Source of the DNA: an uncultured Lysobacter sp.
GTDB taxonomy: Bacteria > Pseudomonadota > Gammaproteobacteria > Xanthomonadales > Xanthomonadaceae
Length of the DNA: 7,272 nt
Direction of reading: 5' to 3'
Assembly (NCBI GenBank): GCA_902805755.1
Contig: CADCUA010000387.1
Span: forward strand, 1 to 7,272
Every line of letters starts with the position of its first letter. Position 1 is the first letter of the stretch. Of the stretch, positions 1 to 5,848 are shown in pieces. The notes beneath the pieces were generated by a model. It ran no database searches and had not been told where the DNA came from. It was given only the letters and a program-made list of their open reading frames with translations. A program made the translations under genes and the position numbers.

Positions 1-161
1 CCGCGCCTAAGGGCAAGCGCATGGGCCATGCGGGCGCGATCGCGTCGGGCGGCTCGGGCACGGCCGAAGGCAAGTTCGCGGCGATGGAAAAGGCCGGCGT
101 CACCACGGTGAAGTCGCCGGGCGACCTCGGCGCGGCGATCGCGAAGCGCCTGGCCGGCTGA
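1..161 (+). CDS. sucD: Succinyl-CoA ligase (ADP/GDP-forming) alpha subunit, C-terminal fragment
   Basis: This is the 3' end of a gene cut by the left window edge. The reading frame begins at base 3 and gives 52 residues before TGA at 159-161. The fragment opens [13 protein letters not shown] and continues with a Gly/Ser-rich turn and [12 protein letters not shown]. This closely matches the C-terminus of E. coli SucD ([10 protein letters not shown]...TADEKFAALEAAGV). The histidine in MGHAGAI (codon 27-29) corresponds to the histidine transiently phosphorylated when succinyl-CoA is converted to succinate with NTP formation in the TCA cycle. The enzyme is a cytosolic heteromer with SucB/SucC-type beta subunits, and sucC is expected just outside the window on the left. 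The gene ends at a strong terminator, so it is probably the last gene of a sucCD operon. The identification is very secure despite the short length. Confidence 0.95.
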   Translation, partial: APKGKRMGHAGAIASGGSGTAEGKFAAMEKAGVTTVKSPGDLGAAIAKRLAG

Positions 162-181
162 GCCAGCGCCAGCGTGAGCTA

Positions 182-210
182 AAAAAGGCCGCCTCAGGGC
201 GGCCTTTTTC
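182..210 (+). terminator. Rho-independent terminator after sucD
   Basis: A perfect 7-bp GC stem, GGCCGCC (187-193) and GGCGGCC (198-204), has a TCAG loop. It is flanked by five A's on the left (182-186) and five T's on the right (205-209) that extend the pairing. It begins 20 bp after the sucD stop. Because of the A-tract on the left it could also terminate minus-strand transcription, although no minus-strand gene is visible there. Confidence 0.93.
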
Positions 211-280
211 TTTGTGGCAGCGCGCGTCGTGAGCGCGCACTGCCTTGTGGCGCAATGCACGGCCGCTTCGCGGCGCGCAG

Positions 281-286
281 TAGAAT
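281..286 (+). promoter_or_regulatory. Possible -10 box of the nadE promoter
   Basis: TAGAAT (5 of 6 matches to the sigma-70 -10 consensus) lies about 42 bp before the nadE ATG. It sits downstream of the sucD terminator, in an otherwise very GC-rich leader. No convincing -35 is found at 16-18 bp; TTGTGG at 245-250 is too far away (30 bp). The position is right for a promoter but the assignment rests on one hexamer. Confidence 0.35.
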
Positions 287-327
287 CGCGGCACGATCCG
301 GCCCGCTGACCGGATGCGGGATGACGC

Positions 328-1962
328 ATGTCGAAGCCGCTTCGCCTCGCCCTGGCGCAATTCGATTTCCCCGTTGGCGCGGTCGCCGGCAACGCCGAGC
401 GCATCGCCGCGATGATCACCAGCGCGCGCGACGAATACGCGGCCGACATCGTGCTGTTTCCGGAACTCGCGCTCAGCGGTTATCCGCCGGAAGACCTGCT
501 GCTGCGTCCCTCGTTCCTCGCCGACTGCGAAGCCGCGATCACGCGTATCGCAGCTGCGACGCGTGGCATCGTCGCGGTGGTCGGCTGGCCGCAGAGCGTG
601 GGCAGCGTGGTCTACAACGCGGCAAGCGTGCTGCGTGAGGGCCGCATCGAGCACACCTACCGCAAGCGTGAATTGCCGAACTATGCGGTGTTCGACGAGC
701 GCCGGTATTTCGATGTCGATCCGGATCGCGACGTATGCGTGTTCGAGGTTGGCGGCGTACAGGTCGGCCTGGTGATCTGCGAGGACCTGTGGTTCGCCGA
801 GCCGCTGGCGGACACGGTACGCGCCGGCGCGCAATTGGTGCTGGTACCGAACGCTTCGCCGTTTGAACACGGCAAGAGCGCGATGCGCGATGCGTTGCTG
901 GAGACACGCACGCGTGAGACCGGCGCGGCGCTCGCGTATCTCAATACAGTGGGCGGACAGGATGCCGTGGTGTTCGATGGCGCGTCGGTCGTCGCCGACG
1001 GCGATGGCCGCGTGCATCCCGCTGCGACCGCATTCACCGACCAGTGGCTGGTGGCGGATTTCGACGCCACCACCCAGCGCTTCACGCCTGTGCAATGGGT
1101 CGAGGAAGTCGACGAAAGCCGCGAGGCGCTGGCATGGCGCGCGGTGGTGCGCGGCACGCGCGACTATTGCCGCAAGAACGGCTTTGAAAAGGTCTGGCTG
1201 GGGCTGTCCGGCGGCATCGACTCCTCGCTCGTGCTGGCAATCGCGGTGGATGCGCTCGGCGCCGAGAATGTCACCGCGGTGCGCATGCCATCGCGTTACA
1301 CCGCTGACCTGTCCAACGACCTGGCGGCGCTGCAGTGCGAAGCGCAGGGCGTGCGCATGATGACGCTGCCGATCGAAAAGCCGTTCCAAGGATATCTGGA
1401 CACGCTTGCGCAGGCGTTCGACGGGCGCGCGCCGGATGTGGCCGAGGAGAACCTGCAATCACGCGTGCGCGGCGCGCTGATGATGGCGATGACGAACAAG
1501 TTCGGCGGTCTGCTGCTGACCACGGGCAACAAGAGCGAATACGCGGTCGGTTACGCGACGATCTACGGCGACATGGCCGGCGGTTACGCGCCGATCAAGG
1601 ACCTGTACAAGACGGAGGTGTATGCGCTTGCGCAGTGGCGCAACAGCGTCGGCGGTGTGGTGATCCCGCCGGGCGTGATCGATCGTCCCCCGTCGGCAGA
1701 GCTGCGCGAGAACCAGAAGGACCAGGATTCGCTGCCGCCGTACGACGTGCTGGACGCGATCCTGCTGCGGCATGTCGACCAGGAACAGTCGACTGAAGAG
1801 ATCGTCGCGGCCGGCTTCGAACGCGAAATTGTCGAGCGCGTGGTGCGACTGGTGCGTATCAGCGAGTGGAAGCGCCACCAGGCCGCGCCGGGGCCGAAGG
1901 TTTCACGCCGGGCATTCGGGCGCGAGCGGCGGTATCCGATTACGAACGGCTATCGCGCTTGA
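328..1962 (+). CDS. nadE: Glutamine-dependent NAD+ synthetase
   Basis: The 544-residue protein catalyses the last step of NAD+ synthesis: deamido-NAD (NaAD) is adenylated with ATP and amidated using ammonia released from glutamine. The N-terminal nitrilase/CN-hydrolase glutaminase domain (about 1-260) shows the expected triad: Glu46 in FPELALSGYPPEDLL, Lys113 in KRELPNYAVFDE, and Cys151 in VICEDLW. The C-terminal synthetase domain (about 270-540) contains the PP-loop LSGGIDSS at 293-300, a TTGNKSE segment at 398-404 and GDMAGGYAPIKDLYKTEVY at 414-432. The C-terminus (PGPKVSRRAFGRERRYPITNGY) is typical of the short proteobacterial two-domain form, which is about 540-550 residues, so the gene is full length. 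The ATG at 328 gives a normal N-terminus (LRLALAQ, first beta strand); the upstream GGGA at 318-321 is a weak ribosome-binding site. It is monocistronic, between the sucD terminator and a convergent gene. Confidence 0.97.
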   Translation: MSKPLRLALAQFDFPVGAVAGNAERIAAMITSARDEYAADIVLFPELALSGYPPEDLLLRPSFLADCEAAITRIAAATRGIVAVVGWPQSVGSVVYNAASVLREGRIEHTYRKRELPNYAVFDERRYFDVDPDRDVCVFEVGGVQVGLVICEDLWFAEPLADTVRAGAQLVLVPNASPFEHGKSAMRDALLETRTRETGAALAYLNTVGGQDAVVFDGASVVADGDGRVHPAATAFTDQWLVADFDATTQRFTPVQWVEEVDESREALAWRAVVRGTRDYCRKNGFEKVWLGLSGGIDSSLVLAIAVDALGAENVTAVRMPSRYTADLSNDLAALQCEAQGVRMMTLPIEKPFQGYLDTLAQAFDGRAPDVAEENLQSRVRGALMMAMTNKFGGLLLTTGNKSEYAVGYATIYGDMAGGYAPIKDLYKTEVYALAQWRNSVGGVVIPPGVIDRPPSAELRENQKDQDSLPPYDVLDAILLRHVDQEQSTEEIVAAGFEREIVERVVRLVRISEWKRHQAAPGPKVSRRAFGRERRYPITNGYRA

Positions 1963-1970
1963 TGCATCGG

Positions 1971-1990
1971 GCGTGCGCGACTGCGCACGC
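1971..1990. repeat. Perfect 8-bp inverted repeat after nadE
   Basis: GCGTGCGC (1971-1978) and GCGCACGC (1983-1990) form a perfect 8-bp stem with a GACT loop, starting 8 bp after the nadE stop. No T-tract follows on either strand, so it is not a classical intrinsic terminator. It may protect the nadE mRNA 3' end, or it may act as a U-poor or Rho-assisted terminator. Confidence 0.6.
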
Positions 1991-2042
1991 GAGGACCGGC
2001 GCAACCGCGTCGCTTCCGCCATGCGGTGCGCACGGTTTGATT

Positions 2043-2067
2043 CGATGCACGCACGCGCCGTGCATCG
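2043..2067. repeat. Perfect 9-bp inverted repeat between nadE and the phzF-family gene
   Basis: CGATGCACG (2043-2051) and CGTGCATCG (2059-2067) form a 9-bp stem with a 7-nt loop. It ends 16 bp beyond the stop codon of the minus-strand phzF-family gene, so it would be the 3' hairpin of that transcript. It could equally serve nadE read from the left. No T-tract is present on either side. Confidence 0.6.
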
Positions 2068-2083
2068 CGATCAACCGCCGCGA

Positions 2084-2983
2084 TCAGCTTTGCGCGATTG
2101 CCGAGGTGGCGCGCGGTGACGGCAGGCCGGCAGCAGGATTCGCAGGCGCAACAGCCACTGCATAACCACTGACTGAAATGCCGCCGGCCGCCGGGATCGA
2201 TACCGTCAGTTCGCTGGGTCGACCCATGTCCTCGCCCTGAAGCAGCATGACCGTGGCCGGCGGCTTGATGTGGCCGAGCTCGCGCAGGTACGCGCCGAAT
2301 GCGGCCGCCGCTGCGCCGGTCGCCGGATCCTCGACAACACCGCCGACTGGAAAGGGATTGCGTACGTGGTAACGCGTTTCGGTTTCCCGCCACGCCAGCG
2401 CTACGGTCGTCAGTTCGTGGTGCAGCATGAGCTCACGTAGCGCATCGAAGTCGTAGTCCAGCCGGGACAGGCGTTCGCGCGTTGCCACGACGAGGATCAG
2501 ATGACGGGCGCCTGCGTACCCGACACGCGGCAGCAGGCCCGCATCCAGGTCCGAGCGGTCCCAGCGCAATGCGTGAAGCGCGGCGTCAACCAGCTCCGAA
2601 GGCGCGGGATGTACCTGCGGCACAACGCTGGTCAACGTCGCTCGCAGTCCGTCGGCGGTGCGTTCGGTATCGACCGCGACTTCGCCCGCCGCGGTACGCA
2701 AGCGCAACGCACCGGCGCCGTCGCGCTCGGCAAGTGCGACCGCGCTGGCGATCGTTGCGTGACCGCAGAACGGCACTTCCGCCTGCGGGCTGAAATAGCG
2801 CACGTCGAACGTCTGCGCATCCACCGGGATGAGGAACGCGGTTTCGGAGTAACCGATATCGGCAGCGATGCGCTGCATCGCGTCGGCCGCCAGGCCCGAC
2901 GCATCGGGGACGACTCCGGCGGGATTGCCGCCATGGGGGTCAAGGCTGAAAGCGGTGTAGCGAAGGATTTCCGGCGATGTCAT
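2084..2983 (-). CDS. PhzF-family isomerase/epimerase-like protein
   Basis: The 299-residue protein belongs to the PhzF family, which has the two-lobed diaminopimelate-epimerase fold. Family landmarks are in order: PHGGNPAGV (17-24), GYSETAF (44-50) with the conserved acidic residue Glu47, RYFSPQAEVPFCGHAT (62-77), EDPATGAAAAAFGAYL (218-233) and QGEDMGRPSEL (249-259). PhzF itself isomerises trans-2,3-dihydro-3-hydroxyanthranilate in phenazine synthesis. No phenazine genes are visible here, so the substrate is unknown and a phenazine role should not be assumed. The ATG at 2983 is preferred over an upstream in-frame ATG at 3034 because AGGGA lies 7 nt before it and family similarity starts there (ILRYTAFSLDPHGGNPAG). 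The 94-bp stretch upstream (2984-3077) has only a weak -10-like TACACT (minus strand, 3015-3010). The gene lies downstream of bamD but behind a terminator, so it is probably transcribed separately. Confidence 0.9.
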   Translation of the reverse strand: MTSPEILRYTAFSLDPHGGNPAGVVPDASGLAADAMQRIAADIGYSETAFLIPVDAQTFDVRYFSPQAEVPFCGHATIASAVALAERDGAGALRLRTAAGEVAVDTERTADGLRATLTSVVPQVHPAPSELVDAALHALRWDRSDLDAGLLPRVGYAGARHLILVVATRERLSRLDYDFDALRELMLHHELTTVALAWRETETRYHVRNPFPVGGVVEDPATGAAAAAFGAYLRELGHIKPPATVMLLQGEDMGRPSELTVSIPAAGGISVSGYAVAVAPANPAAGLPSPRATSAIAQS

Positions 2984-2990
2984 GGCGCAC

Positions 2991-2995
2991 TCCCT
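2991..2995 (-). promoter_or_regulatory. Ribosome-binding site deciding the phzF-family start
   Basis: On the minus strand AGGGA is followed by a 7-nt spacer and ATG (2983-2981). This is the best Shine-Dalgarno match near the gene. It favours the shorter 299-residue protein over the 316-residue frame starting at 3034. Confidence 0.7.
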
Positions 2996-3077
2996 GCGTG
3001 AAAGGTCGCAGTGTAGGAGTGCCTGTGGGCGCATGACGTTGCGCGATCGGCACGGTGTGTCCGATCCATTGCGCTGT

Positions 3078-3106
3078 AAAAACAGAAACGCCGCCCGAGG
3101 GCGGCG
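3078..3106 (-). terminator. Rho-independent terminator of bamD
   Basis: Read on the minus strand, CGCCGCCC (3106-3099) pairs perfectly with GGGCGGCG (3096-3089). The two bases between the arms mean the innermost pair probably opens to give a 4-nt loop. The stem is followed by TTTCTGTTTTT (3088-3078). It starts about 25 bp after the bamD stop and separates bamD from the phzF-family gene. Confidence 0.9.
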
Positions 3107-3130
3107 CTTCCGGATCGAAGCTGCGACGAC

Positions 3131-3997
3131 TCAGTCGTTGTCCAGCGCCGACTTCTCGCCTGCAAACGGGTTGAGCTTGCGCAGGTTGCCCGGGAAGTCC
3201 GGCCACTTGCCGCTCAGGTACGGATGGTTCGGCGCGCTCTTCTGCAGCTGGCCGCGGGCTTCGGTGGCCAGTGCCTCGTTGCCCAGCCCGGTGTAGGCGG
3301 CGGCCAGCGTGGCGACGGCGTCGTTCTGGTGCACGCTCTGCGGATAGGTTTCGAGCAGGTACTTCGCGCGGCTTGCGGCGGCGACGTATGCGTCGCGGCG
3401 CAAATAGGCCAGTGCGGTTTCCAGCTCGTGGCGCGCGAACGTATTGCGCAGCGCCGCCATGCGCTCGCGCGCGTCAGCGGCGTAACGGCTGTTCGGATAG
3501 CGCTCGGCAACGATCGAGAAATCGTTGTACGCCTGCTGCGGCGTGGCGAGGTCGCGGCGGCTCGCGTCCAGGCGCCAGACCTTCTGCAGGAACACGGTGT
3601 CGCGGCTGGAGTTCACCAGCCCGCGCAGGTAATACAGGTACGCGATGTTGCGGTGGGTCGGGTAGGTGCGGATGAAACGATCGATGCTGCTGACCGCATC
3701 CTCGTGCTTGCCGGCCTTGTACTGGGCGTACGCGGTCTCGATCAGCGCCTGCTCGGTGTAGGGGCCGTACGGGTACTGCGCAACCAGCCGCTTGAAGCTC
3801 TGCTCGGCGCCGGCCCAGTTGGTGTTCGTCATCGAGCGGTGCGCCTTGTCGTAGATCTGCTCGACCGGCTGCCCCTCGTCTGCGTTGTCTTTCTTGAACA
3901 TCTTGCCGACGCGGGCGCAGCCACTGCCGCCGACGGCGATGAGCGCGGCCAGGACCAGGCCGGCGCGGACGACGGAGCGGGAGGGGCGATGGGTCAT
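3131..3997 (-). CDS. bamD: Outer membrane protein assembly factor BamD (lipoprotein)
   Basis: The 288-residue protein is the BamD/YfiO/ComL lipoprotein, a TPR scaffold that partners BamA in inserting beta-barrel proteins into the outer membrane from the periplasmic side. The N-terminus has a lipoprotein signal: basic residues (HRPSRSVVR), a hydrophobic stretch AGLVLAALIAVGG (12-24), then the predicted lipidated Cys27 in SGCARVG. The first TPR region starts with EQIYDKAHRSM (46-56), WAGAEQSFKRLVAQYPYGPYTEQA (61-84) and KAGKHEDAVSSIDRFIRTYPTH (94-115). LYYLRGLVN (121-129), followed by the FSIVAERYPNSRYAADAR region (160-177), is typical of the family. E. coli BamD is 245 residues; the extra length is mainly at the C-terminus. 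The ATG at 3997 is chosen because it places the signal peptide correctly; the frame stays open to 4114, but the upstream part has no family similarity. No strong Shine-Dalgarno precedes it. It is divergent from rluD, as in E. coli. Confidence 0.95.
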   Translation of the reverse strand: MTHRPSRSVVRAGLVLAALIAVGGSGCARVGKMFKKDNADEGQPVEQIYDKAHRSMTNTNWAGAEQSFKRLVAQYPYGPYTEQALIETAYAQYKAGKHEDAVSSIDRFIRTYPTHRNIAYLYYLRGLVNSSRDTVFLQKVWRLDASRRDLATPQQAYNDFSIVAERYPNSRYAADARERMAALRNTFARHELETALAYLRRDAYVAAASRAKYLLETYPQSVHQNDAVATLAAAYTGLGNEALATEARGQLQKSAPNHPYLSGKWPDFPGNLRKLNPFAGEKSALDND

Positions 3998-4043
3998 GGC
4001 GGAATCGACTGGCACCGGAAGCTCGTAGCGCGAAAGAAGCGCG

Positions 4044-4049
4044 GATAAT
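4044..4049 (+). promoter_or_regulatory. Possible rluD -10 box overlapping the bamD -10
   Basis: GATAAT (5 of 6 matches to TATAAT) lies 39 bp before the rluD ATG and uses almost the same bases as the minus-strand TATTAT. No clear -35 is seen. It is weaker than the bamD candidate and could be only its mirror image. Confidence 0.3.
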
Positions 4050-4053
4050 AGCA
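4045..4053 (-). promoter_or_regulatory. Probable extended -10 promoter of bamD
   Basis: The minus strand reads TGCTATTAT, an extended -10 (TGN followed by a 5/6 -10 hexamer). It is the only AT-rich island in the 91-bp bamD/rluD gap. Transcription would start near 4038, leaving a leader of about 40 nt before the bamD ATG at 3997. No good -35 is visible, which is tolerated by extended -10 promoters. Confidence 0.5.
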
Positions 4054-4088
4054 GTCCCCGGGGCAGCGCCCTGAATCGTGCTTGTCCG

Positions 4089-5057
4089 ATGTCCGACGCG
4101 CCGCTCCACGCCATTGTTCCCGACTCCAGTGCCGGCCGCCGCTTCGATGCGGTGCTGGCGGAACTGTTCCCCGATTACTCGCGTTCCCGGCTCACCACCT
4201 GGATCAAGTCCGGCGACGCGCGCCTGAACGGCGAGGTCGTGCGGCCGCGCGATCCCGTGCGCGGCGGCGAGCAGGTCACGCTCAGCGTCGTGCTGGAGGT
4301 GCAGACGCATTCCGAGCCCGAGGACATCGCGCTCGACGTCCTGTACGAGGACGAGCACGTCATTGTGATCGACAAGCCCGCGGGCCTCGTCGTGCATCCG
4401 GGCGCGGGCAACCCGGCCGGCACGCTGGTCAATGCGCTGCTGCATCGCGACCCCTCGCTCAATGCATTGCCTCGTGCCGGCATCGTGCACCGCCTGGACA
4501 AGGACACGTCCGGCGTCATGGTCGTCGCACGCACGCTGCCGGCGCACACCGCGCTGATCGACCAGTTGTCCTCGCGCGCGGTGCACCGGCAGTACCTCGC
4601 GGTCGTGGTCGGCGCGCTGGTGTCGGGCGGTACCGCGAATGCCGCGATCGACCGCCACCCGCGCGACCGCATCCGCATGGCCGTGCGCGACGACGGTCGC
4701 GAAGCGGTCACACATTACCGACTGCGCGAGCGCTTCCGTGCGCACACGCTGCTCGAATGCCGGCTCGAAACCGGCCGCACGCACCAGATCCGCGTGCACA
4801 TGCAGCATCTCAAGCACCCGATCGTTGGCGACCCGCTGTACGGCGGCCCGCTGAAACTGCCGCGCGGGGCGACGCCGGAGCTGGTGGAGGCGCTGCGCGG
4901 GTTCCGTCGCCAGGCGCTGCATGCCGAGACGCTGGAGTTCGCGCATCCCGTCAGCGGCGAGCGCATCCGCTGCACCGCGGCAGTCCCGGCCGACATGGTC
5001 GCGCTCGCCGATCGGTTGCGCGAGGACACGCGCGAGGCGGCGGAGCGCGGGCGGTGA
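4089..5057 (+). CDS. rluD: 23S rRNA pseudouridine synthase RluD
   Basis: The 322-residue RluA-family enzyme is predicted to make pseudouridines in helix 69 of 23S rRNA (1911, 1915 and 1917 in E. coli), a step important for ribosome assembly and function. An N-terminal S4 RNA-binding domain (about 16-78) includes [19 protein letters not shown] and LNGEVV. The catalytic domain follows with [15 protein letters not shown] (91-105) and [17 protein letters not shown] (131-147), where Asp137 is the catalytic aspartate. The [12 protein letters not shown] segment is at 227-238 and GDPLYGG at 247-253. RluD is preferred over RluA/RluC because of the S4 domain, the LFPDYSRSR match to E. coli RluD and the pgeF neighbour. 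Length matches the family (about 320-330). The ATG at 4089 aligns with the E. coli start but has no recognisable Shine-Dalgarno. The last bases overlap the pgeF start (GTGA), indicating a two-gene operon. Confidence 0.95.
   Translation: MSDAPLHAIVPDSSAGRRFDAVLAELFPDYSRSRLTTWIKSGDARLNGEVVRPRDPVRGGEQVTLSVVLEVQTHSEPEDIALDVLYEDEHVIVIDKPAGLVVHPGAGNPAGTLVNALLHRDPSLNALPRAGIVHRLDKDTSGVMVVARTLPAHTALIDQLSSRAVHRQYLAVVVGALVSGGTANAAIDRHPRDRIRMAVRDDGREAVTHYRLRERFRAHTLLECRLETGRTHQIRVHMQHLKHPIVGDPLYGGPLKLPRGATPELVEALRGFRRQALHAETLEFAHPVSGERIRCTAAVPADMVALADRLREDTREAAERGR
5042..5045 (+). promoter_or_regulatory. Ribosome-binding site for the pgeF GTG start
   Basis: GGAG lies inside the last codons of rluD, 8 nt before the GTG at 5054. 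The GTG shares GTGA with the rluD stop (TGA 5055-5057). This supports the non-ATG start and translational coupling to rluD. Confidence 0.65.
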
Positions 5058-5821
5058 ACCAGCGGCCGTGTCTGCCGGCCGACTGGCCGGCGCCGCCGGG
5101 CGTGCAGGCATTCACCACGGTGCGTTACGGGGCGGGCTGCTCGCAGCCGCCGTTCGATGCGTTCAATCTCGGTAATCGCTACGCGGCCGACGGCGATGCG
5201 CCCGACGTCGTGGACGCGAACCGACGCGAACTCGTTGAGCGTTTCGGACTGCCGTCGACGCCCCACTGGCTGCGGCAGGTTCACGGCACGTCAGTGGTCC
5301 ATGTCGACGGACCGGGCCTGCAGCACGAGCCCGAAGCGGACGCGGCCGTAACCGCATCCGCCGATACCGTGCTGGCAATCCTCACCGCCGACTGCCTGCC
5401 GGTGCTGCTGTGCAGTCTGGACGGGCGCGAAGTTGCTGGCGCACACGCGGGCTGGCGCGGCCTGGTCGATGGCGTGCTTGAACAGACAGTCGGGGCGATG
5501 CGGACGTCGCCCGATCGCGTGCTCGCCTGGCTGGGCCCGGCGGCGGGACCGGGCGAATACGAAATCGGTCTCGAGGTGTACGACGCGTTCGTCTCGCGCG
5601 ACTGGAGCTGCGGCGATGCGTTCTGCAGCACGCGTCCGCTGCATTGGCGCGTGGATCTCTATGCGCTCGCCCGGCGCCGGCTGCAGGCGGCCGGCGTGCC
5701 CGCCGCGCAGATCCATGGTGGCGGGCTCAGCACGATTGCCGATTCGCAGCGCTTCTTTTCGCACCGGCGCGACCGTCGCACCGGACGCATGGCATCGGTG
5801 ATCTGGACCACGGCCCGCTGA
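5054..5821 (+). CDS. pgeF: Peptidoglycan editing factor PgeF / laccase-domain (YfiH) protein
   Basis: The 255-residue protein is of the YfiH / multicopper-polyphenol-oxidase-like family. Members have been called a peptidoglycan editing factor (PgeF, in E. coli) and also purine nucleoside-processing enzymes (the FAMIN-related activity), so the physiological reaction here is uncertain. The likely metal ligands are visible: His77 in WLRQVHG, Cys114 in [10 protein letters not shown] and His131 in GAHAGWRG. Other family marks are LGPAAGP (160-166) and [19 protein letters not shown] (233-251). The start is GTG at 5054, overlapping the rluD stop by 4 nt with GGAG upstream. It is read in the same frame as a long open stretch through rluD, which I attribute to GC bias, not fusion. 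In E. coli the order is rluD-yfiH-clpB; here clpB is absent and otsA converges instead. Where many homologues have GGGFCT before the RFFSxRRD motif, this protein has GGGLST (Ser226). Confidence 0.93.
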   Translation: MNQRPCLPADWPAPPGVQAFTTVRYGAGCSQPPFDAFNLGNRYAADGDAPDVVDANRRELVERFGLPSTPHWLRQVHGTSVVHVDGPGLQHEPEADAAVTASADTVLAILTADCLPVLLCSLDGREVAGAHAGWRGLVDGVLEQTVGAMRTSPDRVLAWLGPAAGPGEYEIGLEVYDAFVSRDWSCGDAFCSTRPLHWRVDLYALARRRLQAAGVPAAQIHGGGLSTIADSQRFFSHRRDRRTGRMASVIWTTAR

Positions 5822-5842
5822 CTGCGCCCACCGCGCGCAGTC
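5820..5842. repeat. Perfect 8-bp inverted repeat spanning the pgeF/otsA gap
   Basis: GACTGCGC (5820-5827) and GCGCAGTC (5835-5842) form a perfect 8-bp stem with a 7-nt loop. The left arm includes the last two bases of the pgeF stop codon, and the right arm ends 6 bp before the otsA stop codon. There is no T-tract on either strand. It is the only structure in the 27-bp convergent gap and could serve both transcripts. Confidence 0.55.
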
Positions 5843-5848
5843 CGGCCT

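Noticed and set aside
220..238. Short inverted repeat GCGCGC / GCGCGC after the sucD terminator, and the heptamer TTGTGGC at 212-218 and 245-251
   Set aside because: The arms are a self-complementary GC hexamer likely by chance at this composition, and two copies of a heptamer do not establish an operator.
100..1458. A 452-codon minus-strand frame antisense to nadE
   Set aside because: It is Arg/His/Ala-rich with no recognisable motif and lies entirely over a well-conserved nadE. It is the usual antisense shadow in high-GC DNA.
2084..2983. Phenazine biosynthesis locus
   Set aside because: Only a PhzF-family protein is present; none of phzA-E or phzG is nearby, and the family is widespread outside phenazine producers.
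3224..4048. A 274-codon plus-strand frame antisense to bamD
   Set aside because: It has a Val/Arg/Gly-rich composition typical of an antisense shadow, no motif, and bamD on the other strand is convincing.
4056..4063. CCCCGGGG palindrome between bamD and rluD, considered as an operator
   Set aside because: It is a simple GC palindrome in GC-rich DNA with no known regulator match and no second copy in the window.
3474..5111. A 545-codon minus-strand frame covering rluD antisense and part of bamD
   Set aside because: It overlaps two confidently identified genes, contains translated non-coding frame of bamD, and has no domain signature.
4082..5821. A 579-codon open frame (TTG start) running through rluD into pgeF, suggesting a fusion protein
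   Set aside because: Its first 324 codons lie out of frame over a perfect RluD and translate to Arg/Ala/Gly-rich sequence with no family motif. The GTG at 5054 has a ribosome-binding site and the GTGA overlap. The upstream openness reflects high GC.
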